Shown here: piece by piece, positions 39,035-49,334 of the stretch
Layout of the letters: each line of letters begins with the position of its first letter
Position numbering within the stretch: position 1 is the first letter of the stretch
Origin: Klebsiella quasipneumoniae subsp. quasipneumoniae
GTDB lineage: Bacteria > Pseudomonadota > Gammaproteobacteria > Enterobacterales > Enterobacteriaceae
Assembly (NCBI RefSeq): GCF_020525925.1
Contig: NZ_CP084876.1
Span: forward strand, 4,340,001 to 4,404,000
Length of the DNA stretch: 64,000 bases
Direction of reading: 5' to 3'
The notes under the pieces: model-generated
The model's input: the letters and a program-made list of their open reading frames with translations, nothing else
What the model was told of the DNA's origin: nothing
The model's database searches: none
Program-made: the position numbers and the translations under genes

Positions 39035-39916
39035 ATGACTGACTCACGCTATATAGGGCGCTTTGCTCCCTCCCCCTCCGGCGAACTCCACTTCGGCTCT
39101 CTGATCGCCGCGCTCGGCAGCTACCTGCAAGCCCGCGCGAACCAGGGTATCTGGCGCGTTCGTATTGAAGATATCGACCCGCCGCGCGAAGTCCCCGGGG
39201 CCGCCGACACCATCCTGCGCCAGCTCGACCACTACGGTCTGCACTGGGACGGCGAGGTGCTCTGGCAGTCGCAACGGCACGAAGCCTACCGCGAGGCGCT
39301 GTCCTGGCTGGGTGAGCAAGGGCTGAGCTATTACTGCACCTGCACCCGCGCGCGGATCCACGCCGTAGGCGGGATCTACGATGGTCACTGCCGCGACCTT
39401 GGCCTGGGGGCGGAAAACGCCGCGCTGCGTCTGCGCCAGACCCGTCCGGTTCTGCAGTTCACCGACCGCCTGCGCGGCACGCTGGTCGCCAACGAGCCGC
39501 TGGCGCGTGAAGATTTTATTATCCACCGTCGCGACGGGCTGTTTGCCTACAACCTGGCGGTGGTGGTGGATGATCACTTTCAGGGGATCACCGAGATCGT
39601 CCGCGGCGCCGATTTGATTGAGCCGACGGTGCGGCAGATTTCGCTGTATCAGCATTTTGGCTGGCAGGCGCCGGACTACCTCCATCTGCCGCTGGCCCTC
39701 AATGCCGACGGCAATAAGCTCTCTAAACAAAACCACGCGCCGGCGCTGCCGGAAGGCGATCCGCGCCCCGAAATCGTCCGCGCGCTCCGCTTTCTGAATC
39801 AGGAGATCGCCGGGGAGTGGCAGGCCCTGAGCGTCGATGATTTACTCGCCCAGGCCGTCGCCAACTGGCAGCCCGCGAAAATCGAGCATTCTCAAATGGC
39901 TCCCGCTGAGCTATGA
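39035..39916 (+). CDS. gluQ: Glutamyl-Q tRNA(Asp) synthetase
   Basis: Transfers glutamate onto queuosine in the anticodon of tRNA-Asp; a paralogue of GluRS without the anticodon-binding part. 293 residues. HIGH-like HFGS at 19-22, zinc ligands Cys101, Cys103, Tyr115, Cys119, KMSKS-like KLSKQ near 230. Directly downstream of dksA past a terminator. Confidence 0.95.
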   Translation: MTDSRYIGRFAPSPSGELHFGSLIAALGSYLQARANQGIWRVRIEDIDPPREVPGAADTILRQLDHYGLHWDGEVLWQSQRHEAYREALSWLGEQGLSYYCTCTRARIHAVGGIYDGHCRDLGLGAENAALRLRQTRPVLQFTDRLRGTLVANEPLAREDFIIHRRDGLFAYNLAVVVDDHFQGITEIVRGADLIEPTVRQISLYQHFGWQAPDYLHLPLALNADGNKLSKQNHAPALPEGDPRPEIVRALRFLNQEIAGEWQALSVDDLLAQAVANWQPAKIEHSQMAPAEL

Positions 39917-39978
39917 TTAGCCGCTATTTTTACACTGTACAGTTGATCTGAAGTCCGTCTGACACTACGAGGTGCACC

Positions 39979-41373
39979 ATTTTTACCCGAGTCGCTAATT
40001 TTTGCCGTAAGGTGCTAAGCCGTGAGGAGCGCGAGGCAGAAGCCGCCGTCGAACCAACGCCTATGACGGTGATCCCGCGTGAGCAGCATGCTATTTCCCG
40101 CAAAGATATCAGTGAAAACGCCCTCAAGGTCATGTACCGCCTCAACAAGGCGGGCTACGAGTCCTGGCTGGTCGGCGGCGGCGTCCGCGACCTGCTGCTT
40201 GGCAAAAAGCCAAAAGATTTTGACGTCACGACCAACGCCACGCCGGATCAGGTGCGTAAGCTGTTCCGCAACTGCCGTCTGGTCGGGCGCCGTTTCCGCC
40301 TCGCGCACGTGATGTTCGGGCCGGAAATCATTGAGGTCGCTACCTTCCGTGGCCATCACGAAGGACACACTACCGATCGCGTCACCTCCCAGCGGGGCCA
40401 GAACGGCATGCTGCTGCGCGATAACATCTTCGGCTCGATCGAAGAGGACGCCCAGCGTCGCGACTTCACCATTAACAGCCTCTATTACAGCGTGGCGGAC
40501 TTTACCGTGCGCGACTACGTCGGCGGCATGAAGGATCTGCAGGACGGCGTGATCCGCCTGATCGGCAATCCGGAAACCCGCTATCGCGAGGATCCGGTAC
40601 GCATGCTGCGCGCGGTGCGCTTCGCCGCCAAGCTGGATATGACCATCAGCCCGGAAACGGCCGAACCGCTGCCGCGGCTGGCCGCCCTGCTCCACGACGT
40701 GCCGCCGGCGCGCCTGTTCGAAGAAGTGCTCAAGCTGCTGCAGGCCGGGCATGGCTATCAGACCTACCTGCTGCTGCGGGAATACAACCTGTTCCAGCCG
40801 CTGTTCCCGACCATCACCCGCTACTTTACCGAGCGCGGCGATAGCCCGATGGAGCGGATCATCAACCAGGTGCTGAAGAACACCGACACCCGCATTCATA
40901 ACGACATGCGCGTCAATCCGGCCTTCCTCTTCTCGGTGATGTTCTGGTATCCGCTGCTGGAAACGGCGCAAAAAATCGCTCAGGAGAGCGGTCTGGCGTA
41001 CTATGACGCCTTCGCGCTGGCGATGAACGACGTACTGGACGAAGCCTGCCGTACGCTGGCGATCCCTAAGCGCATCACCACCCTGATCCGCGATATCTGG
41101 CAGCTGCAGCTGCGCATGTCCCGTCGCCAGGGCAAACGCGCCTGGAAGCTGATGGAGCATCCGAAATTCCGCGCCGCCTACGATCTGCTGGAGCTACGCG
41201 CCGGCGCTGAAAACAACGGCGAACTGCAGCGTCTGACCAAATGGTGGGGCGAATTCCAGGTCGCCGCGCCGCCGGCGCAAAAAGATATGCTCAACGACCT
41301 CGGGGACGATCCGGCGCCGCGCCGTCGCCACCGCCGTCCGCGCAAGCGCGCGCCGCGCCAGGGTAACGCATGA
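39979..41373 (+). CDS. pcnB: Poly(A) polymerase I (AUU start codon)
   Basis: Adds poly(A) tails to RNA 3' ends and promotes decay; controls ColE1-type plasmid copy number. 464 residues from ATT 39979. The 11 codons ATT-TTT-ACC-CGA ... AAG ahead of the nearest GTG (40012) encode [10 protein letters not shown], exactly the N-terminus of E. coli PcnB, which is known to start at AUU. GAGGTG lies 6 nt upstream. [10 protein letters not shown] and the metal aspartates Asp80/Asp82 (KDFDV) mark the nucleotidyltransferase core; the tail is basic. Confidence 0.93.
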   Translation: MFTRVANFCRKVLSREEREAEAAVEPTPMTVIPREQHAISRKDISENALKVMYRLNKAGYESWLVGGGVRDLLLGKKPKDFDVTTNATPDQVRKLFRNCRLVGRRFRLAHVMFGPEIIEVATFRGHHEGHTTDRVTSQRGQNGMLLRDNIFGSIEEDAQRRDFTINSLYYSVADFTVRDYVGGMKDLQDGVIRLIGNPETRYREDPVRMLRAVRFAAKLDMTISPETAEPLPRLAALLHDVPPARLFEEVLKLLQAGHGYQTYLLLREYNLFQPLFPTITRYFTERGDSPMERIINQVLKNTDTRIHNDMRVNPAFLFSVMFWYPLLETAQKIAQESGLAYYDAFALAMNDVLDEACRTLAIPKRITTLIRDIWQLQLRMSRRQGKRAWKLMEHPKFRAAYDLLELRAGAENNGELQRLTKWWGEFQVAAPPAQKDMLNDLGDDPAPRRRHRRPRKRAPRQGNA

Positions 41374-41849
41374 CCCTGGTCTATATCGCCCTCGGCAGTA
41401 ACCTCGCTTCGCCACTGGCGCAGGTGCAGGCGGCCATCCGCGCCCTGGGCGAAATACCTTACAGCCGCGTGGTGAACGTCTCTTCGTTCTACCGCACGCC
41501 GCCGCTGGGCCCGCAGGATCAGCCGGACTATCTCAACGCCGCCGTCGCGCTGGAAACCACGCTGGCCCCCGAGGCGCTGCTCGATCACACCCAGCGCATT
41601 GAGCTGCAGCAGGGTCGGGTGCGCAAAGCCGAACGCTGGGGGCCGCGCACCCTCGATCTCGATATTATGCTGTTTGGCGATGCGGTCATTAACAGCGAGC
41701 GTCTGACCGTTCCGCACTACGATATGAAAAATCGCGGCTTTATGCTCTGGCCGCTGTTCGAGATCGCCCCGGACCTCCGCTTTCCTGACGGCCCTGCGCT
41801 GCGTACCGTACTGGATGATCTCGGCGCGGCAAAGCCCGCTATCTGGTAA
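41370..41849 (+). CDS. folK: 6-hydroxymethyl-7,8-dihydropterin pyrophosphokinase
   Basis: Transfers pyrophosphate from ATP to the pterin alcohol in folate synthesis. 159 residues, full length. YIALGSNL at the N-terminus and [13 protein letters not shown] (metal aspartates) are the family signatures. Overlaps pcnB by 4 nt. Confidence 0.96.
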   Translation: MTLVYIALGSNLASPLAQVQAAIRALGEIPYSRVVNVSSFYRTPPLGPQDQPDYLNAAVALETTLAPEALLDHTQRIELQQGRVRKAERWGPRTLDLDIMLFGDAVINSERLTVPHYDMKNRGFMLWPLFEIAPDLRFPDGPALRTVLDDLGAAKPAIW

Positions 41850-41968
41850 TTCCCTCTCCTTTTTTAGCATTTACGGCGATCGTCGTAATCGGTTGCCCAA
41901 AATCATTGCCCCTCTAAATGCTGCTGTTAGAATGCCGGTTAATATGACTTTCATCATCAGGAAATGTT

Positions 41969-42760
41969 ATGAAACCGACCACCATTGCCCTGCTGCAAAA
42001 ATGCAAACAGGAAAAGAAGCGCTTTGCCACCATTACCGCCTACGACCATAGCTTCGCGAAGCTGTTCGCCGATGAAGGCATTAATGTGCTGCTGGTGGGC
42101 GACTCGCTGGGAATGACGGTGCAGGGTCACGACTCCACCCTGCCGGTCACCGTGGAAGATATCGCCTATCACACCCGCGCCGTCCGCCGCGGCGCGCCGA
42201 ACAGCCTGCTGCTCGCCGACCTGCCGTTTATGGCCTACGCCACGCCGGAGCAGACCTTCGAAAATGCCGCCATCGTGATGCGCGCCGGCGCCAATATGGT
42301 CAAACTCGAAGGCGGCGCCTGGCTGGCCGAGACCGTGAGGATGCTGGCGGAACGCGCGGTACCGGTTTGCGGCCACCTCGGCCTGACGCCGCAGTCGGTG
42401 AACGTATTCGGGGGCTATAAAGTGCAGGGCCGCGGCGATGCGGCGCAGACCCTGTTTGAAGACGCGTTAGCGCTGGAAGCGGCAGGCGCGCAGCTGCTGG
42501 TGCTGGAGTGCGTCCCGGTCGCCCTGGCGAAACGCATCACCGAAGCCCTGACCATTCCGGTGATCGGCATCGGCGCGGGCAACGTCACCGATGGGCAGAT
42601 CCTGGTGATGCATGACGCTTTCGGCATTACCGGCGGCCACATTCCGAAATTTGCCAAGAATTTCCTTGCCGAGGCGGGCGACATCCGCGCCGCGGTGCGG
42701 CAGTATATTGCCGAAGTCGAATCCGGGGTCTATCCGGGCGAAGAACACAGTTTCCATTAA
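41969..42760 (+). CDS. panB: 3-methyl-2-oxobutanoate hydroxymethyltransferase
   Basis: Makes ketopantoate from ketoisovalerate, first step of pantothenate synthesis. 263 residues. [21 protein letters not shown] (metal Asp) and GHLGLTPQS are typical. Followed after 11 bp by panC. A folK-panB gap of 119 bp probably holds its promoter. Confidence 0.96.
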   Translation: MKPTTIALLQKCKQEKKRFATITAYDHSFAKLFADEGINVLLVGDSLGMTVQGHDSTLPVTVEDIAYHTRAVRRGAPNSLLLADLPFMAYATPEQTFENAAIVMRAGANMVKLEGGAWLAETVRMLAERAVPVCGHLGLTPQSVNVFGGYKVQGRGDAAQTLFEDALALEAAGAQLLVLECVPVALAKRITEALTIPVIGIGAGNVTDGQILVMHDAFGITGGHIPKFAKNFLAEAGDIRAAVRQYIAEVESGVYPGEEHSFH

Positions 42761-42771
42761 GGAGTCTTGTT

Positions 42772-43626
42772 GTGCTGATTATAGAATCCGTGCTGCTGCT
42801 GCGTCAGCATATCCGCCGTCTGCGTCAGGAAGGCAAGCGTATCGCGCTGGTCCCGACGATGGGCAACCTGCATGATGGTCATATGAAGCTGGTTGATGAA
42901 GCCAAAGCCAGCGCGGACGTGGTGGTGGTCAGTATTTTCGTCAATCCGATGCAGTTTGACCGCGCCGATGACCTGGCGCGCTACCCGCGCACCCTGCAGG
43001 ATGATTGCGAAAAGCTGAACAAGCGTCATGTCGACTTTGTCTTCGCGCCGACGCCGGCGGAAGTCTACCCGCAGGGCACCGAAGGCCAGACCTACGTCGA
43101 CGTCCCCGGCCTGTCCACTATGCTGGAAGGCGCCAGCCGTCCGGGCCATTTTCGCGGCGTGTCGACCATCGTCAGTAAGCTGTTCAACCTGGTTCAGCCA
43201 GACGTCGCCTGCTTTGGCGAGAAAGACTTCCAGCAGCTGGCGCTGATCCGCAAGATGGTTGCCGACATGGGCTACGATATCGATATTATCGGCGTGCCGA
43301 TCGTCCGCGCGAAGGATGGCCTGGCGTTGAGCTCGCGTAACGGCTATCTGACCGCCGACCAGCGCAAAATCGCCCCCGGTCTGTATAAAGTGCTGAGCGC
43401 GGTGGCGGAAAAACTGGCCGCCGGCGACCGTCAGCTCGACGAGATCATCGCTATCGCCGAGCAGGAGCTGAACGAGAAAGGTTTCCGTGCCGACGACATT
43501 CAGATCCGCGATGCCGACACCCTGCTTGAGCTGACCGAAGCCAGCCAGCGCGCGGTGATCCTGATGGCCGCCTGGCTCGGTCAGGCCCGCCTGATCGACA
43601 ACCAGATCGTCACGCTCGGTCAGTAG
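42772..43626 (+). CDS. panC: Pantothenate synthetase
   Basis: Joins pantoate and beta-alanine with ATP. 284 residues, GTG start behind AAGGAG as in E. coli. MGNLHDGH is the HIGH-type motif, and [10 protein letters not shown] the KMSKS equivalent. In E. coli K-12 the rpnC (yadD) gene separates panC and panD; here only 93 bp with a hairpin remains. Confidence 0.96.
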   Translation: MLIIESVLLLRQHIRRLRQEGKRIALVPTMGNLHDGHMKLVDEAKASADVVVVSIFVNPMQFDRADDLARYPRTLQDDCEKLNKRHVDFVFAPTPAEVYPQGTEGQTYVDVPGLSTMLEGASRPGHFRGVSTIVSKLFNLVQPDVACFGEKDFQQLALIRKMVADMGYDIDIIGVPIVRAKDGLALSSRNGYLTADQRKIAPGLYKVLSAVAEKLAAGDRQLDEIIAIAEQELNEKGFRADDIQIRDADTLLELTEASQRAVILMAAWLGQARLIDNQIVTLGQ

Positions 43627-43641
43627 ACAGCGGGTAAAAAT

Positions 43642-43666
43642 CGGGCAATACTTGCCCGGGCTTTTC
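43642..43666 (+). terminator. Hairpin between panC and panD
   Basis: CGGGCAA-TAC-TTGCCCG followed by GGCTTTTCTC. Probably terminates panBC; panD then needs its own promoter in the following 50 bp. Confidence 0.7.
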
Positions 43667-43719
43667 TCAGGGCGGACGTCGTGTCCGCTCTGCTACATTA
43701 AGGTTGAAGGGTAGAAGTT

Positions 43720-44100
43720 ATGATGCGTAATATGCTGCAGGGCAAGCTCCACCGCGTAAAAGTGACGCAGGCTGACCTGCACTATGAAGGTTCCTGCGCC
43801 ATTGACCAGGATTTCCTGGATGCGGCCGGTATTCTGGAGAATGAAACCATTCACCTCTGGAACGTCACCAACGGTAACCGTTTCTCCACCTACGCCATTG
43901 CCGCCGAGCGGGGTTCCAGAATCATCTCCGTTAACGGCGCCGCCGCGCACTGCGCCAGCGTCGGCGATATCCTGATCATCGCCAGCTTCGTCACCATGTC
44001 TGACGAAGAGGCGCGCCGCTGGCAGCCCAACATCGCCTACTTCGAAGGCGACAACGAAATGAAGCGCCAGGCGAAAGCGATTCCGGTGCAGGTCGCCTGA
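43720..44100 (+). CDS. panD: Aspartate 1-decarboxylase
   Basis: Pyruvoyl enzyme that makes beta-alanine for pantothenate. 126 residues. Self-cleavage site Gly24-Ser25 in HYEGSCAID yields the pyruvoyl group. Start ATG 43720 aligns with the E. coli start (MIRTMLQGK); a second ATG follows at 43723. AAGGGTAGAAGT is the ribosome site. Confidence 0.95.
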   Translation: MMRNMLQGKLHRVKVTQADLHYEGSCAIDQDFLDAAGILENETIHLWNVTNGNRFSTYAIAAERGSRIISVNGAAAHCASVGDILIIASFVTMSDEEARRWQPNIAYFEGDNEMKRQAKAIPVQVA

Positions 44101-44110
44101 TGACCACGAC

Positions 44111-44128
44111 GCTGCGCTCAGGCGCAGC
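44111..44128. terminator. Hairpin between convergent panD and yadE
   Basis: Perfect GCTGCGC-TCAG-GCGCAGC in the 36-bp gap. No U tract, so function as terminator is only likely. Confidence 0.5.
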
Positions 44129-44136
44129 GCCGAAGT

Positions 44137-45390
44137 TTACCCCTGCGGCTGGTTACTGATCAGCCGCGACATCGTCTCCAGCGAATCCGTGCGTAAGATA
44201 TATAACCGCTTTAGCAGAAACGGATTGTCCCCCGGCTTCACCTTCCCACGCACTGTCGTCACCGCCATATGAAACCCGGCGTCATTCGCCGCCTGCACCG
44301 CCGTGGCGTTATAGCCGCCGAAGGGATAGGAAAGGTAGAGCACATGTGGATTAAACTGGCTCAGCGCCCGACGCGAACGGGCAAAATCAAACAGAATATT
44401 ATGGTAATTGCGGCTGAATAAGATCGGCCGCCGGCCGGCGTCCACCCGGTGCAGGAAGTGGGTATGCGACTGAATGTCAAAGACGTCCTGGATCTGCCGG
44501 AGCTCAGAAATGCTCATGAACTGCAGCGATTTCGGATCCCATTGCTGCGGATGACGCTTGATGCGCGAAGAGATAATAAAAGCGGTGGCGTGGAAGCCAT
44601 ACTGTTTCAACACCGGATAGGCGTAGCGGTTTACCGATTTCAAACCGTCATCGAAGGTAATGGCGACTGCCCGCGCCGGAAGGTTAATTTTATTGCGCAC
44701 GTAGCCTTCCAGCTGATACAGGGTCAGCGTGGTATACCCCTGATCCCGCAGCCAGGTCATCTGGTTATTGAAGGCGCGTACCGAGGTGGTGGTCGAGGTA
44801 TGGCGGAAACGGGTGTTCTCTTCGTCACGCAGAATATGGTGATAGGTCAGCACGGGGATCCCGTTATCCTCCTGCGCATCCAGACTGCTGACCCACGCCA
44901 GCCGATCGCCAATGCGGATCTGAAACCAGGTCTGATTGAGGCGGTCTTTCAGCTTGCTGAGGATCGGATAGCGCAGATTATTGGCCAGCGTGCCGAACGG
45001 CGCGCTGCTCACTGAGGGAGCGTCATAGAGCGGTGTATCTTTCCAGGTGAGTAAATTCTGGTTACTCAGCGGCTTATTGAGATCCCCCAGACGGTCCTCC
45101 ACCCGCTGCTTACCCTGCACTGGCTCCAGATGGCCCTTGTCAATAAACCCGGTGCCGAAGCCGAAGCGAAACTCATAGTAATCAGCCGCCGTCGGGACAA
45201 CCGCGAGGATCTGCCCGGCACGCACATTGCCCACGCTGACCACATGGTTCCCTACCTGCGCCCAGATCACCGCGTCTTCGGTGGTTTGCATATAGCGCAC
45301 AGGTTTGCCCTGCTGACTAAGCAGACTGGCGGAGGCGCTGAGTGAGGTCAGTAAAAGAAGCAGAGTAAAAAATCGGACAAGCATGCGCAT
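44137..45390 (-). CDS. yadE: Polysaccharide deacetylase family protein YadE
   Basis: Exported 417-residue protein. Signal peptide about 1-21 ([15 protein letters not shown]). An SH3-like N-terminal region (about 30-95 and 105-170) precedes a NodB-type deacetylase domain (about 175-400). Metal/catalytic motif ITFDDGL has Asp247-Asp248, and the second motif is SHTHFLH. Substrate is unknown; a cell-envelope glycan is the family guess. Two ATGs (45390, 45384) are possible. Convergent with panD. Confidence 0.85.
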   Translation of the reverse strand: MRMLVRFFTLLLLLTSLSASASLLSQQGKPVRYMQTTEDAVIWAQVGNHVVSVGNVRAGQILAVVPTAADYYEFRFGFGTGFIDKGHLEPVQGKQRVEDRLGDLNKPLSNQNLLTWKDTPLYDAPSVSSAPFGTLANNLRYPILSKLKDRLNQTWFQIRIGDRLAWVSSLDAQEDNGIPVLTYHHILRDEENTRFRHTSTTTSVRAFNNQMTWLRDQGYTTLTLYQLEGYVRNKINLPARAVAITFDDGLKSVNRYAYPVLKQYGFHATAFIISSRIKRHPQQWDPKSLQFMSISELRQIQDVFDIQSHTHFLHRVDAGRRPILFSRNYHNILFDFARSRRALSQFNPHVLYLSYPFGGYNATAVQAANDAGFHMAVTTVRGKVKPGDNPFLLKRLYILRTDSLETMSRLISNQPQG

Positions 45391-45448
45391 CGAACCGGTA
45401 AACCATCAACGGCGGTTATTGTAACAAAAGCGGCATCTGTCCCGCTGC

Positions 45449-45889
45449 TTAATTTCCAAAGGTATCATGACGCAACCGGAACGGGGGATTCTTCTGCTGC
45501 TGATGCCACAGGCTGCTCACCATCGGTCCGCCCGCGCTGACGATAGCCTGGCGAAACGCCTCGCTGCTTAACGTGTCCCGCAGCAGATACATTCGCTCAA
45601 GTAATGAATAGCTGACGCCGGAGATCACTTCGCAGTGGGTATGTTTGTGACTCATCAGCGCCGCGGCCCGATAAGGCGCCGCGCCGGTTCTGTCGGTTAG
45701 GAAAATGACCCCGTCCCCGGAGTCGGTGGCATGCAGCGCATCGCACATCATCCGGCTCAACATATTGCTGCTGAGATTGCGCCAGTAATTGACCGCCCGG
45801 CACTGGGCCAGCGGACCAAATTTTTGTTCAAGACGATCCAGCATCTCCTGCGCCAGCTCATCGTGGCAGGTAATGACCCAACCAAGCAT
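45449..45889 (-). CDS. yadI: Putative PTS mannose-family EIIA component YadI
   Basis: 146-residue EIIA-Man-type domain; LGWVITCHDELAQEM places the phosphorylatable histidine at His9. ATG 45889 with AGGAGGG upstream decides the start over a longer frame. No cognate EIIB/C/D genes are nearby, so it is an orphan; regulatory rather than transport function is plausible but not shown. Confidence 0.88.
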   Translation of the reverse strand: MLGWVITCHDELAQEMLDRLEQKFGPLAQCRAVNYWRNLSSNMLSRMMCDALHATDSGDGVIFLTDRTGAAPYRAAALMSHKHTHCEVISGVSYSLLERMYLLRDTLSSEAFRQAIVSAGGPMVSSLWHQQQKNPPFRLRHDTFGN

Positions 45890-45961
45890 GCTTCCCTCCT
45901 TAGCCAGCCAACAATGTAGCAAGGGGAAGATGGCGTATCGGTGATGGGGGTCAAAGATAAG

Positions 45962-46002
45962 CGGTTAGCGCTTCGCGTATTGGCGTCCGGAAGCGCTAAC
46001 CG
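45962..46002 (-). terminator. Long perfect hairpin downstream of yadH
   Basis: CGGTTAGCGCTTC (45962-45974) and its exact complement GAAGCGCTAACCG (45990-46002) around a 15-nt loop. It starts 10 bp after the yadH stop and is followed on the minus strand by CTTATCTTT. Probable terminator of yadGH. Confidence 0.7.
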
Positions 46003-46011
46003 TGATGAGTA

Positions 46012-46782
46012 TCAGCTACGCAGGCCGCGACCGCGCTGGATTAACGACCAGCAGAGGAGATAGAAGGCGACGATGAAGACCACCAGCACCGCAAAGGTGG
46101 TCACCAGCGGCACATCGTTGATACCGAGGAAGCCGAAGCGGAAGCCGCTGATCATGTAGACGATGGGGTTCAGATGCGACAGCCCCTGCCAGAACGGCGG
46201 CAGCAGGGTCAGCGAGTAGAACACCCCGCCGAGATAGGTCAGCGGCGTCAACACAAAGGTCGGGATCAGGCTGATGTCATCGAAGGTCTTGGCAAACACC
46301 GCGTTCAGCAGTCCGGCCAGCGAGAACAGCACCGCGGTGAGGAGCAGCGTCAGGGCGACAAACAGCCAGGAGTGAACCTGGAACGGCACAAAGAACAGCG
46401 ACACCGCGGTCACCAGGATACCCACGCACAGCCCGCGCGCCACCCCGCCGCCCACGTAGCCGGCGATAATCACGTGCGTCGGCACCGGCGCCACCAGCAG
46501 CTCCTCAATGTTGCGCTGAAACTTGGCGCTGAAGAACGACGAGGCGACGTTGGCGTAAGCGTTGGTGATCACCGCCATCATGATCAGGCCCGGCACGATA
46601 AACTGCATGTAGGTAAAGCCATGCATCTCGCCGATGCGCGACCCGATCAGGTTGCCGAAAATCACGAAGTACAGGGTCATGGTGATCACCGGCGGCACCA
46701 GCGTCTGCACCCAGATGCGCATAAAACGGTGGATCTCTTTGGTCCAGATGCTTTTCAGCGCGACCCAATAAAGCTGCATCAT
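46012..46782 (-). CDS. yadH: ABC transporter permease YadH
   Basis: 256-residue ABC-2 type permease with about six TM helices. FMRIWVQTLVPPVITMTLYFVIFG and the FLSGVFY-like LGGVFYSL region are typical. Overlaps yadG by 4 nt, so ATPase and permease form one exporter. Substrate is unknown. Confidence 0.92.
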   Translation of the reverse strand: MMQLYWVALKSIWTKEIHRFMRIWVQTLVPPVITMTLYFVIFGNLIGSRIGEMHGFTYMQFIVPGLIMMAVITNAYANVASSFFSAKFQRNIEELLVAPVPTHVIIAGYVGGGVARGLCVGILVTAVSLFFVPFQVHSWLFVALTLLLTAVLFSLAGLLNAVFAKTFDDISLIPTFVLTPLTYLGGVFYSLTLLPPFWQGLSHLNPIVYMISGFRFGFLGINDVPLVTTFAVLVVFIVAFYLLCWSLIQRGRGLRS

Positions 46783-47705
46783 GCTGACTCTCCTTTTCGC
46801 TCATGCACCAGGGTGACAAACAGCTCTTCCAGACGGTTGGCTTTGTTACGCATACTCAGTACTTGCACCCCCTGGGCGCTCAGCTGCGCGAAAACGCTGT
46901 TAATCCCCTGCTCGCGCAGGACCTCCACTTCCAGCGTCGAGGTATCGACCAGCTGATACTGGTAGCCCTCGAGCTTCGGCACCGGGCTTTTTGGCGCGAG
47001 GTCGAGAATAAAGGTCTCTGATTTCAGCTTCGACAGCAGCGCTTTCATCGAGGTGTTTTCCACCAGCGTACCGTGCTGGATGATGCCGATGTTGCGGCAC
47101 AGCATTTCGGCCTCTTCCAGATAGTGGGTGGTCAGAATAATGGTGGTTCCACGATCGTTGAGATCCTTGAGGAAACCCCACATCGAGCGGCGTAGTTCGA
47201 TATCGACGCCGGCGGTCGGCTCGTCGAGGATCAGCAGCTTCGGCTCATGCATCAACGCGCGAGCGATCATCAGGCGGCGCTTCATCCCCCCGGAGAGCAT
47301 CCGCGCGCGTTCGCTGCGTTTTTCCCACAGATCGAGCTGTTTTAAGTACTTTTCGCTGCGGGCGATGGCTTCTTTACGCTCAACGCCGTAGTAGCCCGCC
47401 TGGTTAACGACGATCTGCTGCACGGTCTCGAACGGGTTAAAGTTAAACTCCTGCGGCACCAGGCCAAGCTGGCGCTTGGCGTTGACGACGTCTTTCTCCA
47501 GATCGTAGCCAAAGACATTGACCTGACCGGAGGTTTTGTTCACCAGCGAGCTGATGATGCCGATCGTCGTGGATTTTCCCGCCCCGTTCGGGCCCAGCAG
47601 GGCATAGAAATCCCCCGCTTCAACCTGCAGGTCAATTCCCCGCAGCGCCTGAACCCCGCCGGGGTAGGTTTTTTTGAGCTGTTTTATTTCCAGAGCAATG
47701 GTCAT
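46779..47705 (-). CDS. yadG: ABC transporter ATP-binding protein YadG
   Basis: 308 residues. Walker [10 protein letters not shown] (38-46), signature LSGGMKRR, Walker [13 protein letters not shown], switch His in [12 protein letters not shown]-terminal extension of about 80 residues is common in DrrA-like exporters. Pairs with YadH. Divergent from can, with about 180 bp of shared control region. Confidence 0.94.
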   Translation of the reverse strand: MTIALEIKQLKKTYPGGVQALRGIDLQVEAGDFYALLGPNGAGKSTTIGIISSLVNKTSGQVNVFGYDLEKDVVNAKRQLGLVPQEFNFNPFETVQQIVVNQAGYYGVERKEAIARSEKYLKQLDLWEKRSERARMLSGGMKRRLMIARALMHEPKLLILDEPTAGVDIELRRSMWGFLKDLNDRGTTIILTTHYLEEAEMLCRNIGIIQHGTLVENTSMKALLSKLKSETFILDLAPKSPVPKLEGYQYQLVDTSTLEVEVLREQGINSVFAQLSAQGVQVLSMRNKANRLEELFVTLVHERKGESA

Positions 47706-47883
47706 TAAATATCTCTTCTCGTGTCATGACACGTCATTAACCCGCCTGACTGACGTTTGCGCTGTAGTGGCGCGGCCAGCGCATCTGCAGCCGGAAGTAT
47801 CACGGGTTAAGATGGTTTTAAAAAAGGTGAGCTTACCCTATATTAGCGCAACGCACTTACTTGGTTACAGGCCGATAATGTCC

Positions 47884-48546
47884 ATGAATGATATAGATAC
47901 ACTCATCAGCAATAATGCACTATGGTCAAAAATGCTGGTGGAAGAGGACCCCGGCTTTTTTGAGAAACTGTCGCAAACGCAGAAACCGCGCTTCCTGTGG
48001 ATTGGCTGTTCTGACAGCCGCGTACCCGCTGAGCGACTCACCGGCCTGGAGCCAGGCGAACTGTTTGTGCATCGTAACGTGGCGAATCTGGTGATCCACA
48101 CCGACCTCAACTGCCTGTCGGTGGTGCAGTATGCCGTCGATGTTCTCGAAGTCGAGCACATTATTATCTGCGGCCATTACGGCTGCGGCGGCGTACAGGC
48201 GGCGGTGGAGAACCCGGAGCTGGGGCTCATCGACAACTGGCTGCTGCATATCCGCGATATCTGGTTTAAACACAGCTCGCTGCTGGGGGAAATGCCGGAG
48301 GAGCGCCGTCTGGATACCCTTTGTGAACTGAACGTAATGGAGCAGGTGTACAATCTGGGACATTCGACGATTATGCAATCGGCGTGGAAGCGCGGACAGA
48401 AGGTGACCATCCACGGCTGGGCATATGGCATTCACGACGGACTGCTGCGCGATCTGGATGTGACCGCCGTGAGCCGGGAAACCCTTGAACAGCGCTATCG
48501 CCACGGGATCTCCAACCTCAAGATCAAGCACATCAACCACAAATAG
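47884..48546 (+). CDS. can: Beta-class carbonic anhydrase
   Basis: Interconverts CO2 and bicarbonate; needed for growth at ambient CO2 in E. coli. 220 residues from ATG 47884, the E. coli length; the frame is open upstream and includes ATG 47878. Zinc ligands Cys42, Asp44 (GCSDSR), His98 and Cys101 (CGHYGCGG). Confidence 0.96.
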   Translation: MNDIDTLISNNALWSKMLVEEDPGFFEKLSQTQKPRFLWIGCSDSRVPAERLTGLEPGELFVHRNVANLVIHTDLNCLSVVQYAVDVLEVEHIIICGHYGCGGVQAAVENPELGLIDNWLLHIRDIWFKHSSLLGEMPEERRLDTLCELNVMEQVYNLGHSTIMQSAWKRGQKVTIHGWAYGIHDGLLRDLDVTAVSRETLEQRYRHGISNLKIKHINHK

Positions 48547-48559
48547 CCTTCAGACTTAG

Positions 48560-48585
48560 CCACTCTGGCGCGCGCGCCAGAGTGG
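48560..48585. terminator. 26-bp perfect palindrome between can and hpt
   Basis: CCACTCTGG-CGCGCGCG-CCAGAGTGG, perfectly symmetric, in the 48-bp gap between two convergent stops. Probable bidirectional terminator, though U tracts are absent. Confidence 0.65.
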
Positions 48586-48594
48586 GATATCCCC

Positions 48595-49131
48595 TTACTC
48601 GTCCAGCAGGGTGACTTTGCCGATATACGGCAGATGGCGGTAGCGCTGAGCGTAGTCGATACCGTAGCCCACCACGAACTCGTCCGGAATGGCGAAACCG
48701 ACGAACTCAACCGGGACATTCACTTCACGGCGGCTTGGTTTATCCAGCAGCGTACAAATGGCCAGCGACTTAGGCTCGCGCAAGCTGAGGATCTCACGCA
48801 CTTTAGACAGGGTATTGCCGGAGTCGATGATATCTTCCACGATCAGAACGTCTTTACCACGGATGTCTTCGTCCAGATCTTTGAGGATTTTCACATCACG
48901 GGTAGTGGACATGCCGCTGCCGTAGCTCGAGGCGGTCATAAAATCGACTTCATGCGGCACCTGCACTTCACGGCACAGGTCGGCCATGAACATAAACGAG
49001 CCGCGCAGCAGCCCCACCAGCACCATTTCGCTGCCGCTGTCCTGATAATGTTCGTTGATTTGACGACCCAGTTCCGCGATGCGCGCTTTGATCTCGGATT
49101 CCGGGATCATCACTTCTACAGTATGTTTCAT
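48595..49131 (-). CDS. hpt: Hypoxanthine phosphoribosyltransferase
   Basis: Salvages hypoxanthine (and guanine) with PRPP. 178 residues from ATG 49131, the E. coli length; four upstream codons are open but not used. PRPP motif [14 protein letters not shown]. Divergent from gcd. Confidence 0.97.
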   Translation of the reverse strand: MKHTVEVMIPESEIKARIAELGRQINEHYQDSGSEMVLVGLLRGSFMFMADLCREVQVPHEVDFMTASSYGSGMSTTRDVKILKDLDEDIRGKDVLIVEDIIDSGNTLSKVREILSLREPKSLAICTLLDKPSRREVNVPVEFVGFAIPDEFVVGYGIDYAQRYRHLPYIGKVTLLDE

Positions 49132-49258
49132 AAGACTAACCATTTGATTCTAAATATAAATCATCAAAGCCGCTGCTTTCGCCCCGACGATGACCGGCAA
49201 GCCATCCAGTATACCAGCAAAAAGAAATCTGCGGTGCAGGGATTAATAAAGCCATATT

Positions 49259-49292
49259 TGTGATTCCGATCACACTTGTTAAATCCTATAAT
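49259..49292 (+). promoter_or_regulatory. CRP site overlapping the gcd promoter
   Basis: TGTGA-TTCCGA-TCACA (49259-49274) is a perfect CRP core. TATAAT (49287-49292) lies 17 bp after TTCCGA, so the CRP site covers the -35 region. That geometry predicts repression, in line with the reported negative effect of cAMP-CRP on E. coli gcd. Confidence 0.8.
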
Positions 49293-49334
49293 TAATTGCA
49301 GTTAAAAAATTAACAAACACATGAGTAACTTTCT

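Noticed and set aside
46174..46956. 260-codon plus-strand frame
   Set aside because: Antisense to yadH and yadG; His/Gln/Arg-rich shadow.
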